Shown here: piece by piece, positions 46,262 through 57,659 of the stretch
Layout: each line of letters starts with the position of its first letter
How positions within the stretch are numbered: the first letter of the stretch is position 1
NCBI GenBank assembly: GCA_024138025.1
Contig: JAMXBD010000967.1
Location: 124,001 to 188,000 of the forward strand
DNA from: Combretum micranthum
Taxonomy: Eukaryota > Streptophyta > Magnoliopsida > Myrtales > Combretaceae
DNA: 64,000 nucleotides
Reading direction: 5' to 3'
Translations under genes and position numbers: made by a program
The notes under the pieces: model-generated
What the model saw: only the letters and a program-made list of their open reading frames with translations
Told to the model about the DNA's origin: nothing
The model's database searches: none

Positions 46262-48875
46262 ACAAGCTCATTTCTTCATCAAAGCCTTCATTAGGTGATG
46301 ATTTTAAGCTTTATTACTACTTAATCTTGTAATGGCAAGATTATTCATGTGTGTTTTCACTTTAAATCCCCGTGAGCAAATGCTAGGGATAAGAAAATAC
46401 TAATACATGAATATCAAGCCATCAAAAGAGTAGATCTTATGTATGATGAGTTTTTGTTGAAGTATCATCATGTTCATGCATATAAAAGTAGAGATCTTGC
46501 ATGAAAAATATATGTTCATGCTTTTAAACTCCTTTTCATGCACTATAAGTAGTAGATCTAGCATTTAGACACTCATATTATACTTGACATTCATGTTCAT
46601 AGAGATATTTTGTGTTTTCATGCATTAATGCTCATAAAGATTTAGTCTTGTATATATAAATGTGATGGTTGGTAGATCTTTATGAAGATAAGACAAGGAA
46701 CTTGAAAAGAAAAGGTTTTTGCTAGAAATGTCCAAAAGAAAATTCGTATGACTTTCAAACCCTATTTTAAAAACCCTTGTAACAACATTGAAACTCATGT
46801 TTTATATGAAAAATGGAGGGTATAAGTAATAAATATCATTAAGTAATGATTTTTATAAGTTGAAATGAGTTTGGATGATAGTAATGTGTAAAATAAAGAG
46901 TAGGATCAAGATGGAAGATTTTGAGTTAGTAGACAACTTGTAAAATTCGTAACTTTGGATGATGCCTATGTAAACACCTATTAATCAAACTCAAAATGAA
47001 TGTTTTATGTGTTAAATGAAGTCCTTAGGTAGTGGATATAGTAAAGTCTTGAATTTTAATGCATTACACAAGTTTTCTTAAAGGAATCATTAAAAAAAAA
47101 AAGTGAATTTTCTAAAATTCGGATTTTTGAGAAAAACCTATTTAAAAACATAATTGCAAAGTGAAAAATGTAAATTTTTATGTAGAAATGAAGGTCTTGG
47201 ATAGTATAGATGATGAAGACTCATTTTTAATTAAGATAACTAGGAATTTCTAAGAATGGGATCCAAAACACTAGTGAGATGTCAAAGTTAGAAAATTGGA
47301 TTTTCAAGAAGTAGTTATTGTTGGAGTCTTGTGAAATTTAGAAGTCTTCTAAGTTCCCTTTATCAAAAATCATCAAGATCATGCATACATTGGACTCATC
47401 ACATGTCATTCATGTTAGGAACTCATTCATGTTTTATATAGACTTAAATCATCAACTAGATACATTTCAAACAAGTGCGAAACTATTTTTTGGAATTAGG
47501 AATGGTTACTGATTAGATCTGATCCCTCTGTTCCGTGACCTAAATATTTTCAAAACTTGAAAATAATATTAGAAATAGATAGATCTTTCGAAGTATATAG
47601 AAATCGATATACAATTTGCGAAATTGCGAGTTAAAATTACCAAGTTATGGCCGTTTTAAGTTGGAATTTCCGTAAATAGCGAGAATCACGATTTTGTTTA
47701 GTTTTGATACATAGTTTGGATTAGTTAAGTGATGAAGTACTCATTAGATATTCTTCTTTGGTAGGTGATCCTGAGACCGACGAATCCCTACCACCCGATT
47801 ATTACTACTAAAAGACCGGTGTACCATGGCCGAGTGAGTATCACTTCCAATTTCAATTATTGCTTGTGATTGTAATGATAGCTGCACTAGTTACTTAGCA
47901 AAGTTAAAATTGAATATGCATGATGGGGTTGAATGGGAATTATATATGTCTGTTGTTTTTATGTGGAGTTGAATTTAAAGAATATCGAAGCCGGGTGATA
48001 AATAATTGCTTATATAGATGAGCTAGGATTGATTGTCTACGAATATTGATTGATCACCTATAAGAATTGTTATAATTGATTATTTGGAATGGAAAAGGAA
48101 ATCGAACGCATTCATAACACGATGGGGATGGAGCATTAGCATTTGTTGGTTTTTCGTGATCCATAAAACGAATATAAGTTGGTTAATCGTGATCCATAAA
48201 ATGAATATGAGTTAGTTAATCGTGATCCATAAAACGAATATATGAGTTAGTTGACCGTGAGCCTAAAAGGCGTCGTACCGCAGGATTCGTTAATCTGCTA
48301 ACCCAGGATGGAGGGCGCAAGTCCATCCACATATGATTTCTGGCTGATCATATATTTGTTGAATTCACGTGTTTGATGCATACCGTTTGACTGATTAATG
48401 ACTTGCTTGAATGTTATGTCTTAATTATGATATGGAAGTTTTCACTCACTAAGCTAGTGTAGCTTACGCCTCTATAGTTTTTATTTGTTGTAGCACGAGT
48501 TTATTTGGCTTAGGCCAAGGCAAGCTATAGCTCAGGTATATGAGCTAGGCGTTTCCTATAGAAGTTGTATTTAGTTTTGTTTAGACTTCCACAAGAAATC
48601 AAAAGACTCTGGATGACTGTAATGGACCTTTAATATTCTTTTGCGGGGGAATGCTCCTTAGACTTTGTAACTTTTATGTATGCGTTTTGATTTATTATCT
48701 AATGCTATTGAATGCCACATTAAACTTCTTAACACCATTGAATAGAGTATTCTATTATCATAAAGGGACGCCTTACATCTATACAAGACTCCTGAAAGAC
48801 TCGGATAGTAATTCGAGAGTCTTATATGGCATGTGACAGACTTTTACGTTTAGGATACCCCTCTGGAGCGTGACA

Positions 48876-49561
48876 GCAAGAAATCAAAATCATGAATTTT
48901 ACTTACAAAAGAGATAATATAAATGCCATAAAAACAAAACAAGGGATCACATTATTAAGAAATCATTAGGTCACTTGTTGTCTTTTAAACACTTAACTGC
49001 ATCTTTTAATTAGTTGCGATTTAATACTAAGGCGTTACGTCTTGGGTAAACGCGATGCTTTCTTCTCATCGTGGCTCCTTACTTTTTTTCTTGATCCTTC
49101 CATTGAGATTTGAGGAAATCCGGGGTTGGTTTCGCCTTCTTCCCGCTTTCGATTTCTTGAAATAATATCCTTGCTTTTGATCCCTTGATGACGTCTACGG
49201 GACTCATTTCCGATGTTACCTAAGCTTAGTCGTATAGTCTTTTACGTAAACATGTTTTTCTTTTAGTTCCATTATCAAAAAGCAAGTTAACTTTGTTTTC
49301 TTACTAATAGGAACTCACAAGGGTTGTGTTTTCTTAACGCTTAAAATAGTTTGGAAATCCACCTATTCTTTTTAAGGGTATAAACTAGTTCTAAGGCCAT
49401 CTACATATCTTAGGTATGGTCATAAAACATATGGTCTCTCGTATATCCCCACTTTCTATGATTCCAGGATTCTTCCTAAAACTCTCATGGCTTAATCTTA
49501 AACTTATCCTATCTCTAAGACTTCTACTTCTAAACTTACTGTTTCTTTCCCTAATCTTGAT
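48876..49561 (-). other. Element A untranslated leader between primer site and gag
   Basis: About 690 bp with no frame longer than 85 codons and no resemblance to the extra ORF of element B. Continuity with 45427-45240 across the solo LTR is inferred from position. Confidence 0.6.
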
Positions 49562-49573
49562 GCTGTTATACCA
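49562..49573 (-). promoter_or_regulatory. Element A primer binding site, decayed
   Basis: Minus strand reads TGGTATAACAGC, two mismatches from the tRNA-iMet site TGGTATCAGAGC of element B, at the same eight-base distance from the LTR. Confidence 0.8.
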
Positions 49574-49581
49574 ACTTAAAT

Positions 49582-51390
49582 TGTCATGCCCCAACGTGTA
49601 CCTTAAACGTGACAGCCCTTCGTACATCATATTAAAACTTAGCAATGACTATCTTAGTTACTCGAAAGCTTTCATATCGGTACAAGGAGCACATTCACAT
49701 CAAAGGGAGACCGGTGGAGTAATTCATTTTAAGATATTGGTAGCGAAACATACAAAACAACACTTCATATATTTCATTGAAATAAAAAGTCTTATAACAT
49801 CTAAGGGCATTCCCCCGATAATTACCATAGCAACATAGCCTTAGTATGAAGATTAACTAGAGCTAGAAGATTTTAAAAGAAATCTAGTCTAAGACTTCAT
49901 AACAGAGTTCCTCTAAAAGCTTCCCAAAATAAAAATTCTAGCTGGACGATCAAGTTGATCTCAGGTGCAAAATAACGATCCTGCAGTATCAAAAGTCTAT
50001 AGGGGTATAAGCATAACTAGCTTAGTGAGATATTTCTTATGCAAAAGTACTCATAATAGGCATTCATCCAAGTTCATTAAACAAGCATATGAAATGCAAC
50101 AACCATATGATCAAACAGTACATACGACTATCCGGTTTCGTATGTGTGATGGATTTACGCCTCCATCGATGGTTAAGGAATGATTTGAACTGGACCCCAA
50201 ATGACCTCCTTAAAAGTTTTGCGCGCGTCTTGGGGTTCCAACGAAACGTATTACTAGTCCTCGAGCTTTTCTTACCCAAAGTGATCGATCTGGCTCTGCT
50301 ACAACCTGAGGCTGTATTCTCCGAACGTCCTAAATCCTCAAGATGTAGCTAAGCAGCTTACCTTTCTGGTCCCACACTGAGGAGTAGTAACAAAATGTGA
50401 AATGATATTCTAAGTGATATGCATGAGCAATTAATTTATGGGAAATCAAATCCGACATTAATTTATTTAAAGCGATCAAACAATAATTGCACACATAGCA
50501 ATACATATATAGAAACAATTATATCAATCATAGATCGGGTTCCGATATACTTATCGTTCATTGACCGCACATAACAATTCACAGACATAATTCCCATGAT
50601 AACCCGTATGCATATTAATTTTATCTTTTCCTAACATCTAGTGCTCTATTCTACAAGCACATGCACGAATACATAAACGTAAAAAAAACTCACTCGTCCA
50701 TAGCAATCTTCTATGAGTCGAAGTAATCCTCGAGGAAGAGAAGATCTTGGTCCTCGATATCTAAACAAAAGAAATACCCAAAGTGGGTATTTCATCCAAG
50801 ATCTACTCAAATTCTCTAATTCTATCTTATTGAATTCGTCAAAATTCGCATGAATGGAAATTCCAACTCAAAATGGCCATAACTTGCTCATTTTAACTCG
50901 GAATTTCGCATATTATATACCGATTTCTACCTACTCGAAAAGATCTATCCATTTCTAAGGTTATTTTTATCAAAAAAAAAAGTCATTTGGGCCTCGGAAT
51001 AGTGATGTACATAATTGTTACGAAAATTCTAGATTTCAAAACTCAAGTTTTCAAACTTTTCTCCATCCAAAAATCTTTGTACCAAAATATAAATATTATA
51101 ATAGTTGGAAAATTCTTTGAACACATATATATTAACTCATATCATTAACATGAATTTAATGAAGTTGTTCCAACAATGATTTTTATAAAATAAGGTGCTC
51201 TAAAAGTTGGAAAAGTAATGTTTTGGAAATTTTTATCTTTAGCTTTGTTAGATAAGTTCTTTGATTTATTGTAAGTAAATATTTCCTTCGTTTTAACTTT
51301 ATCTATCTTTTGAAAACAATTCCTATTTTCCAAAATAATTTTATTCCTACACTTCATTTTTAAAAGTTAAAAATATAGTTTCTAAATGTT
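49582..51390 (-). mobile_element. Element A 5' LTR, truncated
   Basis: It starts TGTCATGCCCC and matches the first 1.8 kb of the LTR at 28751, with the GC-rich cassette (50150-50390) and the conserved block (50860-50965). Similarity stops at about 51385 (the aaacatagtttttctaaat word), where sequence of the opposite orientation begins. The remaining half of the LTR is missing or displaced. Confidence 0.82.
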
Positions 51391-51391
51391 T

Positions 51392-52705
51392 TCTTGATAA
51401 ATAGATAGATCTTTCAAAGTAGATAGAAATCGATAGCTTATTTGTGAATTTCCGAGTTAAAATGACTAAGTTATGGCCATTTTAAGTTCGAATTTCCAAT
51501 TACCATGGAAATTACGAATTCAAAGAGTTTTATTTGAAAAGTTTGGAATTAGTTATGGTATGAAATACTCATAAGGCTATTTCTTTCATTCAAGTGATTT
51601 TGGAATGGGGGGAAATTCGTGTTTCTGGATCACTACCATTAGAGACCGAAGACCATGGCTAAGTGAGTTCACTATCTTTAAATTATATGCTTATGAATGT
51701 GCTTGTAATGATAGTGGCATTAACTTTAGGGTAAGATAAAATTGGATTATGTATGTGAATTTTATTTGGGTGAATCGATGATAAGCATATCAAAATGGGG
51801 TTGTTGTAAATATTTGTATGATTTAGTATAGTATTGGAGTGTCTGCAATATCTATGATCACGCCTAAATTGTAAATTAATATTCCATGAACTTATAATCA
51901 AATTGACCATGCATACCATATGTGAGTCACATTGCATTTATTATTATAACTTTATGGGAAGAAAGCATTATAGCTGGGCAACGAGGAGCTTGTAAACTCG
52001 AATGTTGGCGTAATGGCTGGAATTGAAAATGTGTGTAGATGGGCACTTGTATCAACCACAATATAAATAAGAAAAATTGAAATCTATGGTCGTATGGGCC
52101 TGAAACACCTAACCTCGAATGGAGGGCGTAAATCTATTCAACATAAGACTCTTGAAAAGTCTTATATATTGTATGTTCATGTGCTTGTGTAATTCATATG
52201 GTTGTCAATATAACTTGTCTGATATATATTACTTGTTAAGCATTTAATTTTGAAAGTGAAACTCACTAAGCTAGCATAGCTTATACCCCCACAGTTTCTT
52301 TCTAATGCAGTTCCCGTACATATGGCTACATCCCTGGACCTGGCCAAATCAGGTAATGTGAGACTTGGAGTTATCTCCTTAGAAGTTTACAATTGATTTT
52401 GTATAGTCTTTAGTAGTGAACCTAGAATGATCGACTTTTACCTAAAGGATAATACCTAGACTTATGTGTAGTAGAGGAATGCCCCTTAATGCTTTGTAAC
52501 TGATCCTGAGATATCTGTGGTTTATATTTTTATGCTTATCCTATCAAATTGAACTATCTATCTCCAATTGTTTATGTATTCTATTGTCATAAGGGAACAC
52601 CTTGCATACTAACACAAGACTTTTGAATGACTGTGGTAGTGATGTTTAAGTCTCGTTTAGCATGTGATGGACTGCCACTTTTAGGATATTCTTTGGGGCA
52701 TGACA
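51392..52705 (+). mobile_element. Plus-oriented LTR fragment, 3' part
   Basis: It begins inside the conserved LTR block (tagatagatctttcaaagta, 51398) and ends GGGGCATGACA at 52705. It matches the equivalent part of the LTR at 56820 (59260-60120), including the tgggcaacga and cacttgtatcaacc words. Its 5' portion was lost at the junction with element A's LTR. Confidence 0.78.
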
Positions 52706-53530
52706 CAAATGAAATACTGGTAATATTGAAGGTACGCATAAACAAGCTATATAAGATATTATTAGATTCTAAAAAATTCTAAAAATGATATTTTTGGAAT
52801 CTTCATATTATTATGAGTCTAACAGTATTATCAGAAAATATTTACTATTCGGTACACCAGGATACGGTTTTCAAAATCTGTTCCCATTCGGATAAAAAAT
52901 GAACTAAATTTCGACGAATCTGATATTTTTAAGTTTCATTGTATTCATTAGGGTTTAGAGCGCGGGATTCCCGAATCTAAATTCATTAGAGTTTGTTATT
53001 GCTCTAAGTTGACTTTGGAGTTATGATTTGACTTCTGTCTTTTTGATTTAGTCGTAAGATCTTAAAATTTTAGGGTTTTTTTACCGTGTTTTATTTTTTT
53101 TTAAAATTTATGTTTTACTTTATTATTATCTTTTTATGATTTATTTAATATTTCTGGTTTCTAGGATTGTTTAACCGAGTCTAGGGTTATGGGTTGTTTG
53201 ACTTTTGGTGGTAATTGAACATTTTTTTATTCTAAAATTCACTAAAGAGTTTAAGGTTTTATTATTTTTTCGTTGAGTATTATTTGGATGCATCATCTTG
53301 ATTTGTGCGTTAGGGATCAGATAGTTTGGTTAGCATACTGGTGTTGAATCGAACGATTGTTATATTTTTTATTTTGTTTTGAGGGTTCTCTTCTTCTCAA
53401 GGTTAAAAATTTTCGTATTTAATCTTATTGAGAATTTGATTCTAACTTGGATCAGTTTTTAAGGATTTTGGTATCAATATTTAACTCTAGAATTATATTA
53501 TAAGAGCACAAAAAAATTTAGAGGTTTACA
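52706..53530 (-). mobile_element. Minus-oriented LTR tail, long type
   Basis: It opens near the word equivalent to accggtagtaaagaaaatac and ends GAGGTTTACA at 53530. After about 53040 it has the extended end seen reverse-complemented at 1-286 (ttaaccgagtctagggttat). Element A's own LTR lacks this extension at 4882, so it probably belongs to another insertion. Confidence 0.65.
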
Positions 53531-53930
53531 AATTGGGTGAAGGCCTGCAGTGTAAACTTGAAGGCTGGTAGCCTAAATGGTCAGCTTACAGCTATGTCAA
53601 TTTGTCTTTCATTACGCCTCTATCATTTGACAAAACATTGAATTATATATTAGGATGGACTATAAAACCCTCTTATTTTCCAATAAACGACACATTTGCC
53701 CTTCATTATAAATTATTTATCTTTATGTTACACTAATGTTGTTTATAGTGTTGTTAAGAATATTGGTGTTAGATATATAAAGATTGAGTCATGAAATAGA
53801 TAGTTTAAAACCTAAATCATAGAGTCAATAGATTGTTGTTGTTTTAATGAAGTTAATGTTATGAATAGATAGTATAGTGCAAATATGTAAATGTAATGTC
53901 AAAATGAAGTGTTAAGAGAACCATACAAAC
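53531..53930. other. Unassigned sequence
   Basis: 400 bp between LTR fragments with no similarity to the LTR family, no frame and no repeat that I recognise. It may be non-repetitive flank or an old unknown repeat. Confidence 0.5.
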
Positions 53931-55030
53931 TGTAAAGCCCTAAAAATAAAGGCATTACAACCCACCACGACCCTTCTCTTTTAAGAATACGCCAAGGCTA
54001 AAATTGTAAACCATAAGTATTCACAATATGAAACTTCATAAATTCTCATAAAGGATACATGTTTAAGTTATCTCATAAAACAAATCCTTTGAAGAAAATA
54101 CATTGTTGGTATAAACCAAAGCCAACATAACTAATAATCCAAAAACTCAACTAAAACTTATAACAATATCAAAGTTTATAAAAAGTAAATTTTCAATACT
54201 TCACATCACCTTCCAAGTCTATCTTTAAGATCTATAACATCTTAAATATCAATAGGATAGTCTACTCCACTAGCGTCCTCTCCCTAATCTACATAAATGT
54301 CATATCCTGATATGTCATACATAATTGGATCCTCACCTACTCTTGAAAATGATAAAAGAATGAGTGAAAAAGTCCAATACGCCAAACCACAAACAAAATG
54401 CAAATGTCACACAACATACATATATATATATATATTTTTTTTTCATGCAACTAATCCTAATGCAACGAACACAATTTATTATCTTTAATTGATCAGCAAA
54501 CAACACAGTTTAGAACTATAGTACTCTAGTTTCAAACCTAGAGTTTCTCATGACCCCTGAAAAACAAACAATATAGAAAATAAGTAATTATAAATATATT
54601 GGTGTTGGAGAATCATCCACACACTGCGGCCTTTGTCAAAACGCAATCTACTGGAATCATTTCTATGCAAGAGTCCACTTGGGACAACATTACACATAGA
54701 TCATCAAGGTGCCTCGTTAGCATCACACTCTGTGTGGTCTTTACCAACTAAAGCCAAACACAAGCAATAAAAACAATTTTATATGTTATATACAATTAGA
54801 TTAACTTGATATTCTAATCTGACACACACAATAAATAAATCTAAACCTACAAGCACATACAATAAACAAGGTAAGGTCGTACCTGTATCAAATTCCAGGA
54901 ACAGTACTATAAATCACCTAAATCTATTTTTATAACACAACTCCTAATTCATCAGAACCTGATAACATGAATAGATAAAATTCAAAATACATCTCATTAG
55001 ATAAACCTAAATCCATTCATATCTAAAACC
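53931..55030 (-). mobile_element. Probable LTR remnant of element C
   Basis: It starts TGTAAAGCCC at 53931 and holds no coding frame. It leads without a break into the truncated integrase of element C at about 55030. A (TA)n run is at 54417-54435. It does not resemble the LTR family elsewhere. The assignment to element C rests on position and orientation only. Confidence 0.4.
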
Positions 55031-55650
55031 CAATACTATGGAGTCTGAATCCTTTGCTATGGAGACTGGTATTCCATGAAGTCTCAATATCTTCTTAATA
55101 TACAACTTTGCTAACCGCACCAACTTATGTCTAGTTTTAATCGGAATAAAGTGAGCTACTTTAGTAAGGAGATCAACAATTACCCATACCGAATCTAACT
55201 TTTCTCTAGTCTTAGGTAAAGCAATAACAAAATCCATTGTTATGTTTTCCCATTTCCATTGAGTAATTGGAAAAGGCTTCAACTCTTCTACTAGCCTCCT
55301 ATGCTTAAAATTGATTATCTGACATGTATAACACTTGGAAACAGACTCTGCTATCTCTTTCTTCATGTTATTCCACCAATATAGTTTCTTCAAATCCTGA
55401 TACATTTTATTCCCCCCAGGATGTATGGAATAACTAGAATAGTATGCTTCTTTTAGTAATTCCTTCTTAAGTTCTTCTTGCTCTGGTATACATAATCTTC
55501 CTTTGTATCCATAGCACCTTCTTCATCAACATGAAACGTAGGTGCTTTGCCAATTTCCATTCGTTTCTTTATCTAAAAAATGCTCGGATCTTCTACTTAC
55601 GCCACCGTGATCCTTTCAATCAAGGTAGGTTAAATATGTGGATTTGTCAA
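55030..55650 (-). pseudogene. Element C integrase, truncated
   Basis: Minus-strand motifs: MYQDLKKLYWWNNMKKEIAE, CYTCQIINFKHRR (CC of the zinc finger), ITMDFVIALPKTREKLDSVW, VDLLTKVAHFIPIKTRHKLV, LAKLYIKKILRLHGIPVSIA, KDSDS, after which similarity stops. The rest of the catalytic core, the C-terminus and any chromodomain are missing, so a deletion joins integrase to the remnant on its left. The linker upstream has several stops. Confidence 0.85.
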
Positions 55651-55699
55651 ACTCGCACCTACTTATCTGGTGACTATTTCCAGCTCCAACTTCCTCATA

Positions 55700-56208
55700 T
55701 CATCTATTAGATGTCATTCAGATGTGATCATGGCTGTAAGATTTTCTACTGGCTTCCTACTTAAGGCATCTGCTACCATATTTTCCTTCCTAGGATGGTA
55801 TTAGATGTCTATATCATAATCGTTTATAAGCTCCAACCATCTTCTTTGTCTCATATTCAACTCCCTTTGAGTAAAAATGTATTTCAAGCTTTTATGATCG
55901 ACATACACCTTACATCTCTCCCCATATAGACAGTGTCTCTAAATCTTTAAAGCATGCACAACCACTGCTAATTCCAAATCATGTGTAGGATAGTTCTTCT
56001 CATAAGGCTTCAATTATCTAGAAGCGTACAATATTACCCTGCCTCCTTGTAGCAACACACATCCTAAACCTTGTATAGAGGCATTATTGTAAATATCATA
56101 CTCATCACCACTTACTGGTAAGGTAAGCACCGGGGCAGATATTAATTTATCTTTCAACTATTGAAAACTAACTTCACAGTCTTCACTCCATTCAAACTTC
56201 ACTCCCTT
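55700..56208 (-). pseudogene. Element C RNase H
   Basis: Readable only with stops: YNNASIQGLGCVLLQGG (first Asp replaced, NNAS for CDAS), [60 protein letters not shown]. The order and wording are those of Ty3/gypsy elements. Confidence 0.85.
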
Positions 56209-56819
56209 CTATGCCAGTCTGATCAATGAGCTTGTAATCTTGGAAAAATCTTTCACAAATCTTCTATAATGTCCTGCCATTCCTAGAAAACTTCTTATTT
56301 TTGACACATTCTTAGGTCTTAGCCATTCAACAATAGCTTTCACTTTCTCTGGATCGACTGATATCCCATCTCCACTTGCAACATGTCCTAAGAAAGAAAC
56401 TTGTTCCAACCAGAACTCACACTTCGTGAATTTTGCATACAATTTCTCACTTTGCAATCTGGTCAAAACCAACCTCAGATGTTCTTCATGTTCTTCTTTT
56501 GATTTAGAATACACTAGCACATCATCAATGAACACCACCACAAATAAATCCAAATAGTCTCTGAAAACTCTATTCATAAGATACATAAAAACTGCTGGTG
56601 CATTAGTAAGACCAAAAGGCATGACAACAAATTCATAGTGTCCATACCTGGTCCTGAACGCTGTCTTTTGAATATCCTCTGCTCTAACTCTTAGCTGGTG
56701 ATATCCTAATCTCATATCAATCTTTGAAAATACCTTTGCTCCTGCCAACTAGTCAAATAAATCATCTATTCTGGACGAAGGATACTTCTTCTTGATAGTC
56801 ACATGATTCAACTCCCTAT
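56209..56819 (-). pseudogene. Element C reverse transcriptase, 5' part lost
   Basis: One clean frame of 179 codons from 56748: [59 protein letters not shown] motif intact, [40 protein letters not shown]. Upstream, RELNHVTIKKKYPS is still readable before the plus LTR at 56820 cuts the gene. It is less decayed than A and B in this stretch and belongs to a distinct element. Confidence 0.92.
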
Positions 56820-57502
56820 TGTAAACCCCTAATTTTTAGGGTAATATCATGTTCAAACCCTAAATCGAAAAGTCAATTGGAAACCTTAAGTAAATAAATC
56901 CCTAGGAAACCCTAGCAGATTAGATTTGACAACCTCGTGTTTTAAAACCAAGAATTCGATATATAAGCAGAGAGTATAGATTGGTTCGTAATAATATTTG
57001 GATGCTTAAAAATATCAGATTAGCGAAATTTCAACCTATTTCAAATCTGATTGGATGCAGACTTTGAAAATCGTGTCCCTAGATACGAGATATTAAAAAT
57101 ATGTTATTAGTGCCGTTAGATTCATAATTTCATAAGATTTCCAAATATATCAGTTATATAATTTTTCGGGTTATAAAAGTTATAGTTATAGCCTTAGCCT
57201 TTTATCGTATTTTCTTTACTACCGGTACTCTAATTGTCTAATCCTATTCATCAAGTACAACTACCCATACCTTATTCTTACATCTTTATAATCTATACTT
57301 ACAATATTTCATCATTTTCCTCACATTTACTTTTCCAACACATTCTATTACTTAAATTTCTTTTAAATTTGAATTTATTACACAAAACAAATATTAAATA
57401 ACTCTCTCTCTCCTCTATTAGAATAAGTGCCCCTCCCTCCTTTATCCCTCTCAATTTGTCTTATTTATTCTATCTTTTAACACACAAACCCTAATAAACT
57501 TT

Positions 57503-57513
57503 TCTATATAAAC
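57503..57513 (+). promoter_or_regulatory. LTR TATA box
   Basis: TCTATATAAAC is followed by a CTCTCTC leader and the CA run at 57625. Same architecture as the other LTRs. Confidence 0.6.
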
Positions 57514-57624
57514 TCCTTTATACCTTCACCTTTTCATTTTCTTTCTTTCCTCATTTTCACCTTTAGAAAATTTTGCAAAACTCTCTCTTCTCTCCTCTCT
57601 CATTGCCGTGACCCTCTCCCCTCA

Positions 57625-57656
<32 letters not shown>
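57625..57656. repeat. (CA)n microsatellite in LTR leader
   Basis: About sixteen CA units after gccgtgaccctctccc, the longest of the leader microsatellites. Confidence 0.9.

Positions 57657-57659
<3 letters not shown>

Larger units (their letters stand above)
45433..48875 (+). mobile_element. Plus-oriented solo LTR of element-B type
   Basis: It starts TGCAAACCCC (TGT mutated to TGC) at 45433 and ends GGAGCGTGACA at 48875, 3443 bp with no internal domain. It is the reverse complement of the 36316-39784 type throughout, including minisatellite, conserved block (about 47570-47670) and gcttacgcctctatag segment. Flanks ataag and gcaag agree at three of five positions, so the duplication is weak. 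It interrupts element A between primer site and gag. Confidence 0.87.

Noticed and set aside
49416..49838. 140-codon frame on the plus strand
   Set aside because: It crosses the primer site and LTR start of element A on the antisense strand; no protein features.
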